Assembly (NCBI GenBank): GCA_944472155.2
Contig: OX235272.1
Span: 97,780,020-97,844,019, forward strand
DNA length: 64,000 bases
Direction: 5' to 3'
DNA from: Trichobilharzia szidati
Taxonomy: Eukaryota > Platyhelminthes > Trematoda > Strigeidida > Schistosomatidae
The stretch's first letter is position 1. Every line of letters begins with the position of its first letter. The position numbers and the translations under genes are program-made. Under the pieces are notes generated by a model. That model was given only the letters and a program-made list of their open reading frames with translations, made no database searches and was not told the DNA's origin. Shown here piece by piece: positions 1-10,399 of this stretch.

Positions 1-302
1 ATACACCTTCATCAACCTGAAACCAGGCTGAAAATTTTCTAAACTCCGCGGCATAAAGAACAAGATTCCGATACTCAACACAAATGTTGAGCCAGTTAGT
101 TCTTCTATACGGGTCAGAAAATAAGCGCATCACAAAAAGCATTTCCAACAGGTTGCAGAATTTTATCAACAGCTGTTTTCCTTCTAAATTGAAGATCAAA
201 TGGCCAGAAAGAATTAGCAACAATAAACTATGGGAACAAACGAACCAAGAACCTATCGTTCAAGAAATATATGGGAGAAAATGGAGATATGTCTCTGTCT
301 GA
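1..302 (+). pseudogene. RTE/SR2-like non-LTR reverse transcriptase, C-terminal fragment
   Basis: From about position 84 an open frame of 72 codons reads as the region after the polymerase domain of schistosome RTE-type retrotransposons: LLYGSE, then a Lys/Arg-rich stretch, NRLQNFINSC, KIKWPERISN and LWEQTNQEPIVQEI. The same signature blocks recur at 35310-36330, so the assignment is internally supported. Polymerase and endonuclease domains are absent and the frame stops before the usual WRW/IGH block, so this is a dead fragment. It ends where the 303-2094 repeat begins. I recognise nothing in bases 1-80. Confidence 0.7.
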
Positions 303-2094
303 TTTCGACATAGAACTTTCCACCGACGTGCGGCAGTTCAAGTCGCCACACTCCATGTAGCACACAAAGCAAGAGAAGAAAGTAGGAGAAATGCATATTT
401 GAGACAATAAACAGAGGTGTGAGACAACCTAATAGTAATAAAGAAGAAGAAAACAGTTTCATTGGAAATCATAAGTCACAAGGGATGGATGCATCTGCAC
501 CAGCTATTGAGAACGATTTTGAGCCATGTCACCAATTGTTTCCAACCATTGGTTTTTACCGTCCCGAGGACCCAAACCAGGAAGTCTACACCTTCCTACG
601 TGGCTTAGACCAACTGTTGTAGATTTCATTGACTGGTGCCATGTTTTCGTTTGACTGCCGCTAACCCTTTTCCATCCTGGCCCTATATCAGCTAACATTG
701 CCCATCGAGGAAGGCGATGACTAGGCATACGTAACACATGTCCTAACCATCTCAGTCGATGTAATTTCACAGTCTCGTCTATTGATTTCCCCGCCTTACC
801 TAGCACTCGACGCCTAACCTCAATATTGCTCACCTTATTATACCACTTCACGCGGGAGATAGAACGCAGGCACCTATGATCAAAGACAGCTAATCTTTTC
901 ATGTCTTCCGCTCTCAATGGCCAGGTCTCACAGCCAGCCATAAAGGAGGATAGAGCGGACTGCTGAGCAGTACACACGTCCTTTGGTCGATAACCGGATA
1001 TCACGTCTACGCCAGAGATGGCGTAAACTGGCATGTGCGAAACTAGCCTTCTGTATTCGTGCTGAGATTTCGTCGGAGATCAACGTTTGGGAGTACTGAC
1101 TAACCTGTCAGTGAAATGAATCATTTGAAAGAGCTCTAAAAACAGAAATAAGTGTCATTATTGTCCATGAACCCATGGTAAGAGATCATAAACAACATCT
1201 TTAACTCAGTAACGTGACAAACAATACTGTGGTCTTCTGGAACGAAAATGTTTCAATCGGCAAAAAGTCCTCCAAAACACTCTCCTCATATACAAGACTT
1301 TACAACACCGGGAGCTATATTTCTATTTACCAACAATATATTCACTCTGGAGTACTAAATATTCAGTCACTACATGAATCTTGCACAGGAATATAAAATT
1401 ATATTAGTTCTGGTAGAGATATCACCATTGCGCGACAGTTTGTGGTTGTGAGAAGTTTGGTCCAAGAGCCTACTTAATTTACCTTCAATGCTACCTGAAG
1501 ATCTATCCAGATACGGGTGGAATGTACCTACAGTCCTCCCGACCGAAAGCTGCTACCTTGACGTGGTGGTCGGGCTTGAACACCGCAATGACCCAACAAG
1601 ATATACTGGCTGAGACTTATGTCGCTGGAGGTCCTACCATGCCAGAAAGGTTGTTTGGATAGCGGTTAGACAAAAAGCAGTTACCCAATCCAATGCTATG
1701 ACTCAAACAAAGTCACAAAATATCATGCCGGATCTGTCGGGGCCCGGATTAACAACGACCGCGCTTCCTGCTGCCGTGCTGCAGAATTTGATTTATTAGG
1801 AAGCTAGATGATTTATTCTACTGAAGTTCCTGTTCACCATTTGGGTGCAAAGTAAAACATAACAAGCCATCTGTAAGATATCCTATTGTCCTAAGGAATG
1901 TGAGTGTTGTACACCAGAATCATATTATCGGTAGATTCACTAAAGTACGAGATGGAATTCGCATAGCTGTTAAAATTTCTCAACTATAACATGCTACTTT
2001 CAAAGGGGAAATGGTACTCCATGGCAAAGCTGAAAAACTGTTAACCATTTATTAATAATGAAATAGACTGAAGCTGAACAGGGTGAACACAACT
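303..2094 (-). repeat. 1,792-bp repeat, inverted twin of 42560-44351
   Basis: The reverse complement of this block matches 42560-44351 nearly base for base. By my count both copies are 1,792 bp, and homology stops abruptly at both ends. Inside, on the minus strand, are an RT C-terminal fragment (about 504-1090), a non-coding stretch with short identical ORFs (1214-1396 here, 43258-43440 there), and about 700 bp I could not assign. The 176-codon ORFs of the two copies differ by one residue (Asp here, Tyr there). High identity suggests recent mobilisation or duplication. I found no convincing target duplication at either end. Confidence 0.85.
504..1090 (-). pseudogene. Non-LTR endonuclease-reverse transcriptase, C-terminal fragment with frameshift
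   Basis: On the minus strand the sequence encodes the region beyond the polymerase domain of a schistosome non-LTR element. The blocks in order are LISDEISARIQKASFAHASL, RHLWRRRDIRLSTKGRVY, CETWPLRAE, FDHRCLRSISRVKWYNKVSN, KLHRLRWLGHVLRMP and the C-terminal RLPRWAMLADIGPGW. A tandem 4-nt duplication near 931-941 (gctggctg where gctg is expected) breaks the frame just before CETWPL, so the 176-codon frame beginning at 1034 is partly out of frame upstream. The polymerase catalytic region is absent. The same frameshift is in the twin copy at 43565-44150. Confidence 0.8.
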
Positions 2095-2465
2095 AGCCCT
2101 CTGTATCCGTGCTGATATTTCGTCAGAGATCAACCCGTTGGGGCTGATGGTACTTCCCAAGTTAGTGAAGCGGTCAACGTGCTCTACGTTGGAGATGGAG
2201 ATAGATCGGGCAAACGTTGAGGAGGCCGTCAAATGACGTTGCACGCAATGCAGGCCATTGCTCGAGTGGAATCCCAATAGGAAACGACGAATGGGTCGCC
2301 CTAGGGTGACGAGGAGGAGATCCTGAGAGGAGAAGACGAGAGGTTATGGACAGTCGGAGGCCTAGCTCAAGAGGACAGCACCAATTAGAACAAAGAGATA
2401 CGTTGTTGAAGCCTTATGTTCCACTGAGAATCCAAGGTAACAATAATATAATAATAATAATAATA
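2095..2465 (-). pseudogene. RT fragment with flanking retroelement-like tail and (AAT)n tract
   Basis: About 2095-2230 on the minus strand reads ISNVEHVDRFTNLGSTISP, then GLISDEISARIQRAS. This is the segment that normally precedes the fragment at 504-1090, so both belong to one non-LTR family; the 1,792-bp repeat now separates them. From about 2280 to 2440 the plus strand resembles the tail of the SINE at 6087 (the block around 'gaagcc..atg.tccactg' is shared), followed by an (AAT)n tract at about 2443-2464, as expected of a retroelement 3' end. Confidence 0.55.
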
Positions 2466-2565
2466 CATTCAATATTTTACAGGAGTACATGCCATAATGA
2501 AGTTACCACAAACGCAATACACTGATCCAAAGATTTATCCTGAAGTAATTTGGTGCATGATGACT

Positions 2566-2625
2566 AGCAGCAGAATCTAGGATGCGCGTTTCGTCCTATC
2601 TGGGACTCTTCAGGATGTACCTAAC
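2566..2625 (-). ncRNA. SMalpha-type hammerhead ribozyme, minus strand
   Basis: The reverse complement contains CTGAAGA-GTCC-CAGATA-GGAC-GAAAC. This fits the hammerhead consensus (CUGANGA, helix II with loop, GAAA) and is followed by CGCGCATC and then CTAGATTC, the arrangement of schistosome SMalpha ribozymes with a very short helix III. Position 7 of the core is A, which the consensus tolerates. Helix I is poorly paired here, so activity is doubtful. It lies back to back with a degenerate copy on the plus strand. Confidence 0.65.
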
Positions 2626-2640
2626 TGAGGAATGCAAGTG

Positions 2641-2700
2641 GATTCGGTTGACGAGTACCCAATGGGACGAAGTGTGCATCCTGGATTCCAATCCTGATTA
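2641..2700 (+). ncRNA. Degenerate SMalpha-type hammerhead, plus strand
   Basis: The plus strand has TTGACGAGTACCCAATGGGACG, split here as TTGACGA, GTACCC, AAT, GGGACG, then AAGTGTGCATC and CTGGATTCC. It aligns with the SMalpha hammerhead plus its downstream helix I strand, but the CUGANGA box is mutated and GAAA reads GAAG, so it is almost certainly inactive. With the minus-strand copy at 2566-2625 it forms an inverted pair of SMalpha remnants. Confidence 0.5.
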
Positions 2701-2709
2701 ATATCCACC

Positions 2710-5700
2710 AAATTACTTCAGATTAAATCATCAGACATCGTCAGTGCATCCGCACAAGGAACCGACATGTCAACAAAGGTTGAGCACTTGCGCCCAATCA
2801 ATCAACTGAAGAGTGAAAATTGAATAAATGATTCAAAGATTATCAATAGTAGAAAAACGCAACGGAGGATTACTACATTATCACCAAATAAAGTAGAATC
2901 ATTTACAATAATAAAAATCACTCACCAAACCGGAGGCAAGTGAACGAGGATTCAGGACAGCAACTACACTACCTTCAGTTTCCTTCCATAACTTTTCGTG
3001 ACAATTCCCAAAAAGAAACAGTTTTACACAGCCCGATGCTGATCCCGGACCGACTTGTTCCAAATCACTCAGGCACCAGACAGAATACACACGATCATTG
3101 CGAGAACGACGAGGGGGCAATTTCGATCCGATAACGCCAACTACAACTGCTTCACTGCAAAATGGTTTCTGAGATTTACTCACTGATTGATGACTACGAT
3201 GGCGTTGAATATACTGAGGTAGAGTGAGCACTTCACGGTCTGACGTTCTGCTGGTCCATAGTTCAGAAGAAATCCGAGCTCGACTGCATAGGAATTCAAC
3301 AAAGTTAATCACAGGTGTTATCGACAAAAACGTACTTTTGATATCAAGGGTTTTATCAATTATACTCGATTATCAATCACTCGCGTTTCACATAAGAAAT
3401 TCCTATACAATTCATATGTTATATCTACACTCGTACCACATATAACCGACTGATTCTTAGGAGAGCGTGTTCAAACGTATATATATATACTGCCTTAACT
3501 TCTGCAGTAAAGGAATTACTGACGCCAATAAAAATAAGCATATTGAACAGCCCCATTTCTATTATATACGTCAAGAGACTATTTCTCATATGCAGTTGAA
3601 AAGATCAGGCGACGGTTATCACCACACATGTACTAAAATCGACTGATGAAGTTGGTTCAGATGATTTGGAAATACATGGCTGAAACACGATCAGCATGCG
3701 AAAACACTGATTACGATTAGATCAAGAGATGTTACTCACAGAATCACTGACTGTTTCTTATATACATATGCATACAGGAAAATATAGATACACCTGAACA
3801 TTTTTTAAATATTCAAAAACAATGATGTAAGTCCTAAATGGGACAGGTTGAAATATAGTTCAATGGGACACTGTTCATCTACTTCTGACCAAAGCTTTGA
3901 AGAGTGGCCACTTCTTATGCTACGCTCAATCATCCCCACTCGACTTCATCATCTTAATACACCTGTATCTCTCCTGATAAAATGTTATAACTTACCCTAC
4001 AGCACAATTTTTACATTTATATGACTAACAGTAACTAAAAACTTTTTGTGTACTATTACTCGTTAGGACAAGAAACGACATATTTTGAGTTAGTGTTTAC
4101 GTGACCTGTAAACCGGCCTATTCGACCGTAAGGTATTTCAAGGATTATTAATAGTCACCTTATTGGATTTTTACCAGTGGGTGCTATCTTGTCAGAACAT
4201 AGTTTATACACTAAACTAGTAATGTATTAATCATGTGAAATAACTACAGAATTAACAATATTTTTTATTCACATTCGCCTTTTCCTTGGAACTATGAATC
4301 TTTGTCTTATCAGAAAGTCTTTTCTATCTTACTCAGTGTGCGAATGGCACTTCAGTGATTAGTCGTACACTCTTGTGTGTTGAAGTAACAGTAAGATCGA
4401 ATCCAAATCCCAGCAGTGTTACGTTTATAACACTCCCATATCACTTACAGCCAAAAAGATGGTCATACGAAGCATAAGACGCTCGGTACACAGATGCTTC
4501 AGCCACAAGTAATAATCTGGATTTTAACAGGCATCGTTTGGTAAGTACGTTGTTAATCAGTGGTGCTTATTATTAATAACTAATATAAATTGAATTCATT
4601 TCATAACGGAAAGTATTGAAATATCCTTTGGTACTGACCTGAATACTTTTACGAAAATATACTTCTGTGAACAAGTTAACAGTTTATAATTTCCGTAACG
4701 ATTACACCTAGGTTTAGTGGGGAACTGGCTCATTGGTTTAAGCGCTTGAAACGCTGCAGGCTGTTGGTGACATGATTCAAAGCTGTTCTCAATGGCATGC
4801 AATAATTCACTTTCTCTAAACATCCAGATCCATTAAATTCGTATTACTCTCCATGTACTTACTCTTTCATCCAAACAATTCCTCTCAATGTAGTTCATCT
4901 GCATTTCATCCCCCCTACCCTTGTGTGCTTTAATGAAATGCAGCAAATTGGACGTCTGCACTTCTGTGCAGATTTCTACTTCGAAACTCTCTCAGTCGAC
5001 ACTGGAGTTTCAGTGAATGAGCCTCATGGTTCGGATTCCACTCCATCTATTTCTGACTGGGCGACTGAGAAGTAAAACCATCAACACATGAAAGTGTGGT
5101 CTTTCCAACCTCAGTAGGTGAACTTGGTTTCACACTCATCAACGAGTTGAAATTGGAATTTCAAGAACAACGAACCACATCTCAGCGAACATTTCATTAC
5201 TAACCCAACCCTACGAAATCTGATACAAAACAAAAGCTTCGGTGACTTACTAAACTCGTAGTCTTGTAGGCACTGCAAGCCAACAGTCTTTATCACCTGT
5301 AGAGGAATGATTATCAAAATTATTTGAGACAGGTGTAATAGCCGTGGATTTAGTCGGAACGACAGGACTCTTATTTCCAAAAGGAGTAAACGCAGCATTG
5401 TTCAGCGAGTTAACTAGAAGAGAAGACAATTTGAAAATCAATGAAATAACGCTAAATAAACAAGAATATCTCAACTTTTAGACTGACTATATAACTAAAA
5501 CAACAATGTAAAACAGAAACATGAATACAACACTTAAGTGACGAGGAGAAGAAAATTGTCTGCTCTCCTTTTCTTTCATACCTGGAATGCTACAATAACT
5601 TATCGTATTTACTGGTGTCTTGAGAAAAACAGTCGCACACCTGACTCAGATTATCCTGCAGAACCAGAATCAGTCATCAGCAATTACTCCTCCTTAAGAA

Positions 5701-6080
5701 TTACTCACCAGTATAATACGTAAGACTTTTAAGCAACCGGTTGTAGTGAAGTATACTCGCTTATTGAATAATCAGTTAATTCGCATGGTTTCAATGGATT
5801 CAACTGGCTTCAACTGAGATTACAGATCATTGTCTTATTGGCGAATTGATAGAAATTAGCTCTCGTGGTCCTTTGGATTTCATCTCAGTGGCTGAATAGT
5901 TAACAGGCTCGCCTCGTCACTTGGACGTCTTGCGTTCAATTCTCCGTAGAGTTATGCGTGAGTACCAATGAAGACCCCCGTCTTAGAACGAAATATCTGT
6001 TCAATACTCCCTGGTTTTCAATACTCTTCTAACTGATATCATCCCGTGATATAACTTGACAAATACTCAGACTAATCAGT
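2710..6080. other. No gene recognised
   Basis: AT-rich DNA in which I see no coding exon with plausible splice sites and recognisable protein features. There is a short (AT)n run near 3478-3494. Short tRNA-B-box-like strings ('agatcgaatcc' near 4395, 'gcgttcaattct' near 5931) suggest eroded SINE fragments, but I cannot delimit them. Confidence 0.5.
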
Positions 6081-6086
6081 CGACAC

Positions 6087-6320
6087 GTGCGTCGGTGGTA
6101 TAGCGGTTAAGACACTCGCCGACCATGTACATGGTCCGGGGTTCGATCCCCGATCGACGCACCCTTTTACCTCGCTAAGCCAGAAATAATGCTGGTGAAG
6201 AGGAAAGGTTTGGCAAGAGGCTAGCAACCCCATCCTGTAAGGTAAGCACTGCTACAAAAACTTCAAGCCATTACCCTGAAGCCGTATGCTCCACTGGGGA
6301 ACGTGAAGGAAATAAAAATC
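6087..6320 (+). repeat. tRNA-derived SINE
   Basis: The head folds like a tRNA: TGCGTCG at the 5' side pairs perfectly over 7 bp with CGACGCA at the 3' side. It has an A-box-like TGGTATAGCGGTTAAG and a B-box GGTTCGATCCC inside a CGGGG/CCCCG T-stem. The anticodon-arm region is a palindrome (GACCATGTACATGGTC) without the expected U33, which argues against a functional tRNA. About 150 bp of unrelated body follow, ending in a purine-rich tail. A diverged head copy on the minus strand is at 17220-17400. Confidence 0.7.
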
Positions 6321-6651
6321 AGTCGACACACAGTATGCAATGCGCCACGATTCACTCTCTTAATATCAGCACTGTTTGTTGTACAACATCTGAGGCAGGC
6401 TTCCAAGGTAAACGTCGGAAAGAAGGACAAAGATCTATTTCGCCTTTGTAGCTAGTGTTCCCAATTCTTTTTACAACCGGTAGAAATGCACTTCTTCAAA
6501 AGCCCATTTAGCTTAATGTACAACCCTAACAATTTAAATTTTAGTCAAGTACTAATAATTCTTTTATGAATGCAACTACTTGATTCCGAACCCTATTTCT
6601 ATACACCTCACTCGCTCTTCCGATTGAATAACTTTACATCTGTCCTTAAAG

Positions 6652-9600
6652 TCAATTGGACCTTGTCATTTTGGCTTTAAACTCACTTGCTTCTTTACGT
6701 CGTAAAGCACATGCTGCCAACACAGTACTAACAGACTTGTTAGGATTACTACCAGAGCTACCCGACAAAGTTGTCTTCAGCTGTTTCTCCGCCTCTTCAA
6801 GTTGAATCACTTTATTAACATGCTGTTCAATTAATTTGTCTTTTTCCAAACGCTGTTTAACAGTTAAGCATTTTTGTATACTGGCTCCATTCTCTGAAAG
6901 TCCATAGTCCTTCCCTTCATCTATTCAAACAAAAAGAAGTAGAGAGAGATGAATGAATATTTGGAAGAGAGACAATGAAGGATGGTGGCACAGTGCAGCG
7001 AAATGATAAGTTGTACAGAAAGTCAATTACTGAGGTATATGACAGTATCTAGCAGCTAACTTTGATTCTTCAAGATATGCTAAGTTAAACTGCATTCAAG
7101 AATATATTCAACATACAAGAGAAGGCTGAAATAAGGTGGTTATTAACATCTCAATTACGTGTTCACTAGCGTTTCCCATCATCTATGACTGAAAGGACTT
7201 CATCTTTCCGTAAAAGAATGCTTATGGTATAGTAATAACATATTTCATGAGTTGATGTGTACTATTCAAGGGCACAAGATTTTAATGAATCACATATTTA
7301 ATACCATCAAATAAACACCAACTTCTGAATTTGTGTCAGTTAATATGAATTAATGACTGCAATTCAGCAATTGTGTGTAGGAAGGGGGAAAATCCAACGC
7401 GTTAGATGCATTAGCTCTAATAATAATACCTCCACATGTGGAAGCGAAATTTGAAAGCGTGACTCATTGGTGGAGAGTAAAGAAATCCTCTTAATATATA
7501 CTGAAGTACATCTTCACCAGGCTGAACTGGTGAAATGGAATGGTGATGGAATTTTTCTTCAAATTTGTCGAAGCATCAACAACGAAGAGCTATCGCAACT
7601 ATCAACCATTGTACAAATATGTCAAATGAACCGAAAACATATTTGCAGAGTAAGTACTCCACTACACACTATCAATATCACTAGTAAATTCAGCTCACTA
7701 CTAACTTATTAAAAATGAGTGCGTCCAAGTTTCAATTAGAAGCAGTGACTTATGTAGTTAACGAAGTCAGAATATATAAAAGGAATCCGTCCACAATTGT
7801 GGTTCGGTTGAACACAGAAAGTCTGGAAACACAGATCCCTTTGAGTAACTCAATCATGGTGTACTCACACTAGGAAATTCGTAACATCTAAATTTTATAT
7901 GAAAGTTAAGACATAGAATTCCTGAATATTGTTCATATTAGAATTAACTGATTTTCGTGATTCTGTAGATGTTATCATTACAAGATGAAAATCAACTTCA
8001 AAGATTTATACACAATAGCTCTAAATAACAAACTAACCGTCTTCAATCCCCACCAATTCATTGAAATCATCTTCGTCACTATTATCATCGTCGACACCAT
8101 CATCACTCAGATTGTCCACACCGAACAGGTCACGAATATTCGAATTGCTTTTCTTTTCATTCAATATCAAATTTGATGGAACTGGTTCAAATAGTTCATT
8201 GACACCAACATCTAGAGTTAAAAGGTGGAATAAGTGAAGGCTGTAACAGTGTTTATCATACATGAACAATGAAACTGTCTTATACGCTTTTTCAAACAGT
8301 TTATAAGCCCTAATATGTACCGAAATGTCAAAACAACGAGTAATAGGTACAAAGTAATACACAGCAATCCGAGTAGTTATTCACGGATTTGTGATTAAAC
8401 AACCTCTAAATAGTTTCTATATTTTAGTCACATTTAGTAGTAACCTACTGTGGAAAGTAACGTGTGCCAATTCGCCGTCTAAATAATAGAAACGTATGAC
8501 AGGATTTCGCATCAATGGAATTCTACAAATCAAGTGTTGATGTTCGCAAATATTCATGAAATCCCCGCTTATAGCATAGCTGGACAATTTTAAGTTAAAT
8601 ATGTCGTCTGTAAGAAATGTCGACGTTGGTCACATCACATGTAACTAATGCGTCAATCCATCTTTACATTGATATGATTTTATAATAAAGATTTAAACTA
8701 GTCATTTGTAACAAGGAAATATGTCAATAAAATGATGTCCACATAACAACCGTTTAGTTTCCTCTTTTATAATGAAGTACAATCTGTCATGTACCATTAA
8801 AATAAGCGACGTACTGAACGCATGACTTTGTAAGGACAGATGAACTTGACTACATAACCATAATGCTCTATTGTACTTTGTGTGAAAAGTAATTATCCAT
8901 AAGGTAAAACAGTTTCAATCGAACAAAATCTCTAACAATTTAATACTGAGCACTATTTACTTTCTCAGACATATTGAAGAAGGGAGACTACCTCCTGCAA
9001 AGCATCTCCATCACATGGGTTATAATGTAATCGTGTGAACTATAGGTTTCCATTATTTCGTCTCAGATAACGATAGTAACATCTTATGGATATTACTCGT
9101 ATCACAACACACCTTCAGTTGCACCAATCTTAATAAATGGAGCTGAAGAGATATGAAATATTACCATTAGGATATGAAGAAAAGAGTGCAGAAAGTAGAT
9201 CGGCGAAGTATTTCAGTGAATTCATTCACTACCTAAAAGTGTTTTCAACCATTGTATGACAAGAATTATGCTTTTTCATTGTCACTATTGTAACACCACA
9301 ACACCGCAGTATTTGTTGATATAAGTATAACTTGGGCACTGTGGTTGAGTATAATTCCATAATAGATAAGATTTTATTTTGATAAATCACACAGTGTTGT
9401 ACAGTTATATTAACTGATAAGCACAACTATTGCTCATAAATATGGTAAAATAGAGATACCATGCCGTACATTGAAAGCTCTATTTGCATGTGCTCCCCCC
9501 GTTCTACTTCTTTTGTCTTCCCTTGATGTTTTCCCTATTGTTTCACAAAGATCCTTTCTTTCGCCCTTGCACTATTCAGTATTCTTCCAGAAGATATCAC

Positions 9601-10377
9601 ACACAGTATACTGCAATATATTCGCAAACTCTTATCAGTACCGCCTGCCAAACAACTACCGACTAATTGCTTTAAAGAAGCAAGTATAGCACCTGATCAC
9701 CACAAAATGTGTTCATATACGTGATTGTTATAAGCAAGAGAAATGAATCTTCCTTTAGGTTAACTATTTATTTACAATCCTCATTTTCCATGTCACTGAG
9801 AATAAGCGGGTCATCCATACACAGCAATGAAGATTAAATAAAGTAGAAATATGCTCTGAACCATAAATATCAGTGAACTACCCGTTTGTTAGCAGTAACT
9901 CATTATGTGAATGAATCTTTCTGCGCTAAACATTATTGTTGTTTACTTCATTAATATTAGTTAGTCAAAACAGTTTATCCTAAACTAGTCACCAGTAATC
10001 TTCTGTCTTAATTTCACACACACTTTGGACACATAATTACGGTAAAAATATATAATATAAAGAAAGGTTTTATTCTCACACGAGGAAAATTTTATCTGAT
10101 AACATTTCACTTATAGGCCCCATGTATATACACAGAGAAGCCTACCTTTAACGCATTTAGCAGCAGCTTTGTGATCAGATGAACAGACAATTTCATGAGA
10201 AGACTTTCCTGTTTTGTCCTCTTTTGGAAGAGCTGTTGGATTAGATAGCACACTTGATAAGTCAGTCTCGCCTATATCATCCCAATCGCTGCCGCTATCC
10301 TCATCTTCATCATCATTACGACCAATGAAATCATTGATCTCCTTCTCAGTTAACTGAATATTATCAGATCGTCGCAT
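6652..10377 (-). CDS. Acidic coiled-coil protein of unknown function, 3 exons
   Basis: I assemble three minus-strand exons: 10377-10146, 8211-8038 and 6920-6652 (stop). Both introns have GT/AG ends (donors G|GTAGGC and G|GTTAGT) and are phase 1, giving an uninterrupted 224-residue product. Start: the ATG at 10377 is preceded in frame by a TAA 15 nt upstream. The N-terminal third is acidic (EDEDSGSDWDD around residues 25-35) and a second acidic run, DDGVDDDNSDEDDF, is in exon 2 after IRDLFGVDN. The last exon is a charged, probably helical segment (LEKDKLIEQHVNKV, then QLEEAEKQLK), then a Ser/Gly linker and a basic C-terminus. I do not recognise the family; composition suggests a nuclear or scaffolding role, which is inference only. 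It lies downstream of, and on the same strand as, the ZCCHC8-like gene. Untranslated exons upstream are possible. Confidence 0.7.
9325..9430. repeat. Partial copy of the 44500-44690 hairpin repeat
   Basis: The strings 'cactgtggttgagtataattcc', 'ttttattttgataaat' and 'cacagtgttgtacagttatatt' match in order those at about 44505-44580. It lies in the first intron of the acidic-protein gene. Only one half of the hairpin is retained. Family unknown. Confidence 0.45.
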
Positions 10378-10399
10378 CACAACTTTACTTTAAGTGATG

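Noticed and set aside
1214..1396. 60-codon ORF conserved identically at 43258-43440 as a conserved peptide
   Set aside because: Its identity only reflects the very recent 1.8-kb duplication; it says nothing about selection.
6087..6165. Functional tRNA gene
   Set aside because: Anticodon arm is a palindrome without U33, a SINE-like body follows, and a diverged copy exists at 17.3 kb.
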